Below, one piece after another: positions 63,331 through 64,000 of a stretch of DNA of 64,000 bases. The stretch is taken from positions 33,389,885-33,453,884 of the forward strand of contig NC_084844.1 of the NCBI RefSeq assembly GCF_033115175.1, read 5' to 3'. The position numbers and the translations under genes are program-made. Numbering within the stretch: the stretch's first letter is position 1; the number at the start of each line of letters is the position of its first letter. A model generated the notes under the pieces. It worked only from the letters and a program-made list of their open reading frames with translations, had not been told where the DNA came from and ran no database searches. This DNA is from Lepus europaeus (taxonomy: Eukaryota > Chordata > Mammalia > Lagomorpha > Leporidae).

Positions 63331-64000
63331 AGAGCATTAGCTCATAGGGCTTTCTGGAACATAAAGGTGGCAAACTGCTTCACCAATAGCTTTTTGACCC
63401 TCTAACACATTGAGCAACATAAGTATGAATACAGGATATCTCAGCCATTGACAATAATTTAGCTTTTTAGAATGTCCCCTCAGTAAAATTGATCCCTGAG
63501 AAATGAACATGCCTTAAAAATTGGATTAGTCTTATGTCTCCTGCAAAGCAGGCTGGGTCCAACTGTGTAGCTTTGTTCTTGTCCTCTCTTTCCCAGAATG
63601 TTTCTTTTTCTGTAAAATGAGGAAACATCACCAGTTCTTATCTGGCTTGCAGGTATTTGTGAATCATTTTAGTGTCTTAGAAGAAAATTACTACACAAAT
63701 TCAATGGAACAACTTTTCACACTCCTCCCTAACAATACCCCCCAGTGCCACCACCAATTCTGGTTCCTAAAGGGCATTTATAATACATTGCTCAGTTATA
63801 ACACTTTTTTCCCTCCTCTATTTGAATGGAGTAAAAGAAAAACAACAACAACAAAAGTTCCAAATAAATTCTTACCAATGAGTAAAATGTAAAGGCTTTT
63901 TACTAAAAATAAAAACCAACACAACTGTGAGCTCTGGGAATACCTTTAATACTATATAGAAAGGAAATCATGGCTAATTCTTAACTAAAGAAAATCACTA
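63331..64000. other. Intron 2 sequence without recognised elements
   Basis: The last 670 bases of the window. AT-rich; no exon or repeat was recognised. Confidence 0.5.

Larger units (their letters stand above)
21536..64000 (-). other. RNF43 intron 2 (partial, at least 42.5 kb)
   Basis: Everything right of exon 3 is assigned to the intron before it. The expected upstream exon (signal peptide to the residues preceding SHPLYLC) was looked for on the minus strand and not seen. No other gene, coding or structural RNA, could be supported. Repeats are listed separately; the remainder is unclassified. Confidence 0.7.

Overview
The window is nuclear DNA from a lagomorph, most likely a leporid such as the European rabbit. 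Two observations support this. It carries more than 35 copies or fragments of the tRNA-derived C-SINE family, which is specific to lagomorphs, in an older and a younger subfamily. It also has a rabbit-type L1 3' end. The two split genes present are clear mammalian orthologues.

Left end (1-4200): the first two coding exons of SUPT4H1 (transcription elongation factor SPT4) lie on the minus strand. The gene starts in a CpG island at about 3540-4200 and runs off the left edge of the window. Its second intron carries an L1 3' end and a stack of nested C-SINEs.

Middle (about 4600-21535): exons 3 to 10 of RNF43, also on the minus strand. RNF43 is the transmembrane RING E3 ligase that removes Frizzled receptors and so damps Wnt signalling. 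All eight exons have GT/AG boundaries, join in frame and encode 693 residues from mid-ectodomain to the natural stop. One AATAAA signal (minus) at 4616-4621 sets a 3' UTR of about 1.8 kb. RNF43 and SUPT4H1 are therefore head-to-tail, with under 1 kb between the end of one and the promoter of the next.

Right part (21536-64000): at least 42.5 kb of RNF43 intron 2. The upstream coding exon (signal peptide and first part of the ectodomain) was not found here and should lie beyond 64000. No other gene is supported in this intron. It holds C-SINEs (many with target-site duplications), L2, MIR and MER5A-like relics, a MaLR-type solo LTR, an L1 3' end, a palindromic MITE-like family, simple repeats and long unclassified stretches that become AT-rich towards the right.

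Nothing suggests a new biochemical system. The best observations are structural: two short local templated insertions, a duplicated block that brackets RNF43 exons 4 and 5, a perfect 34-bp tandem duplication, several SINE-in-SINE nests, and loss in this species of the G7 tract that is the human RNF43 frameshift hotspot.
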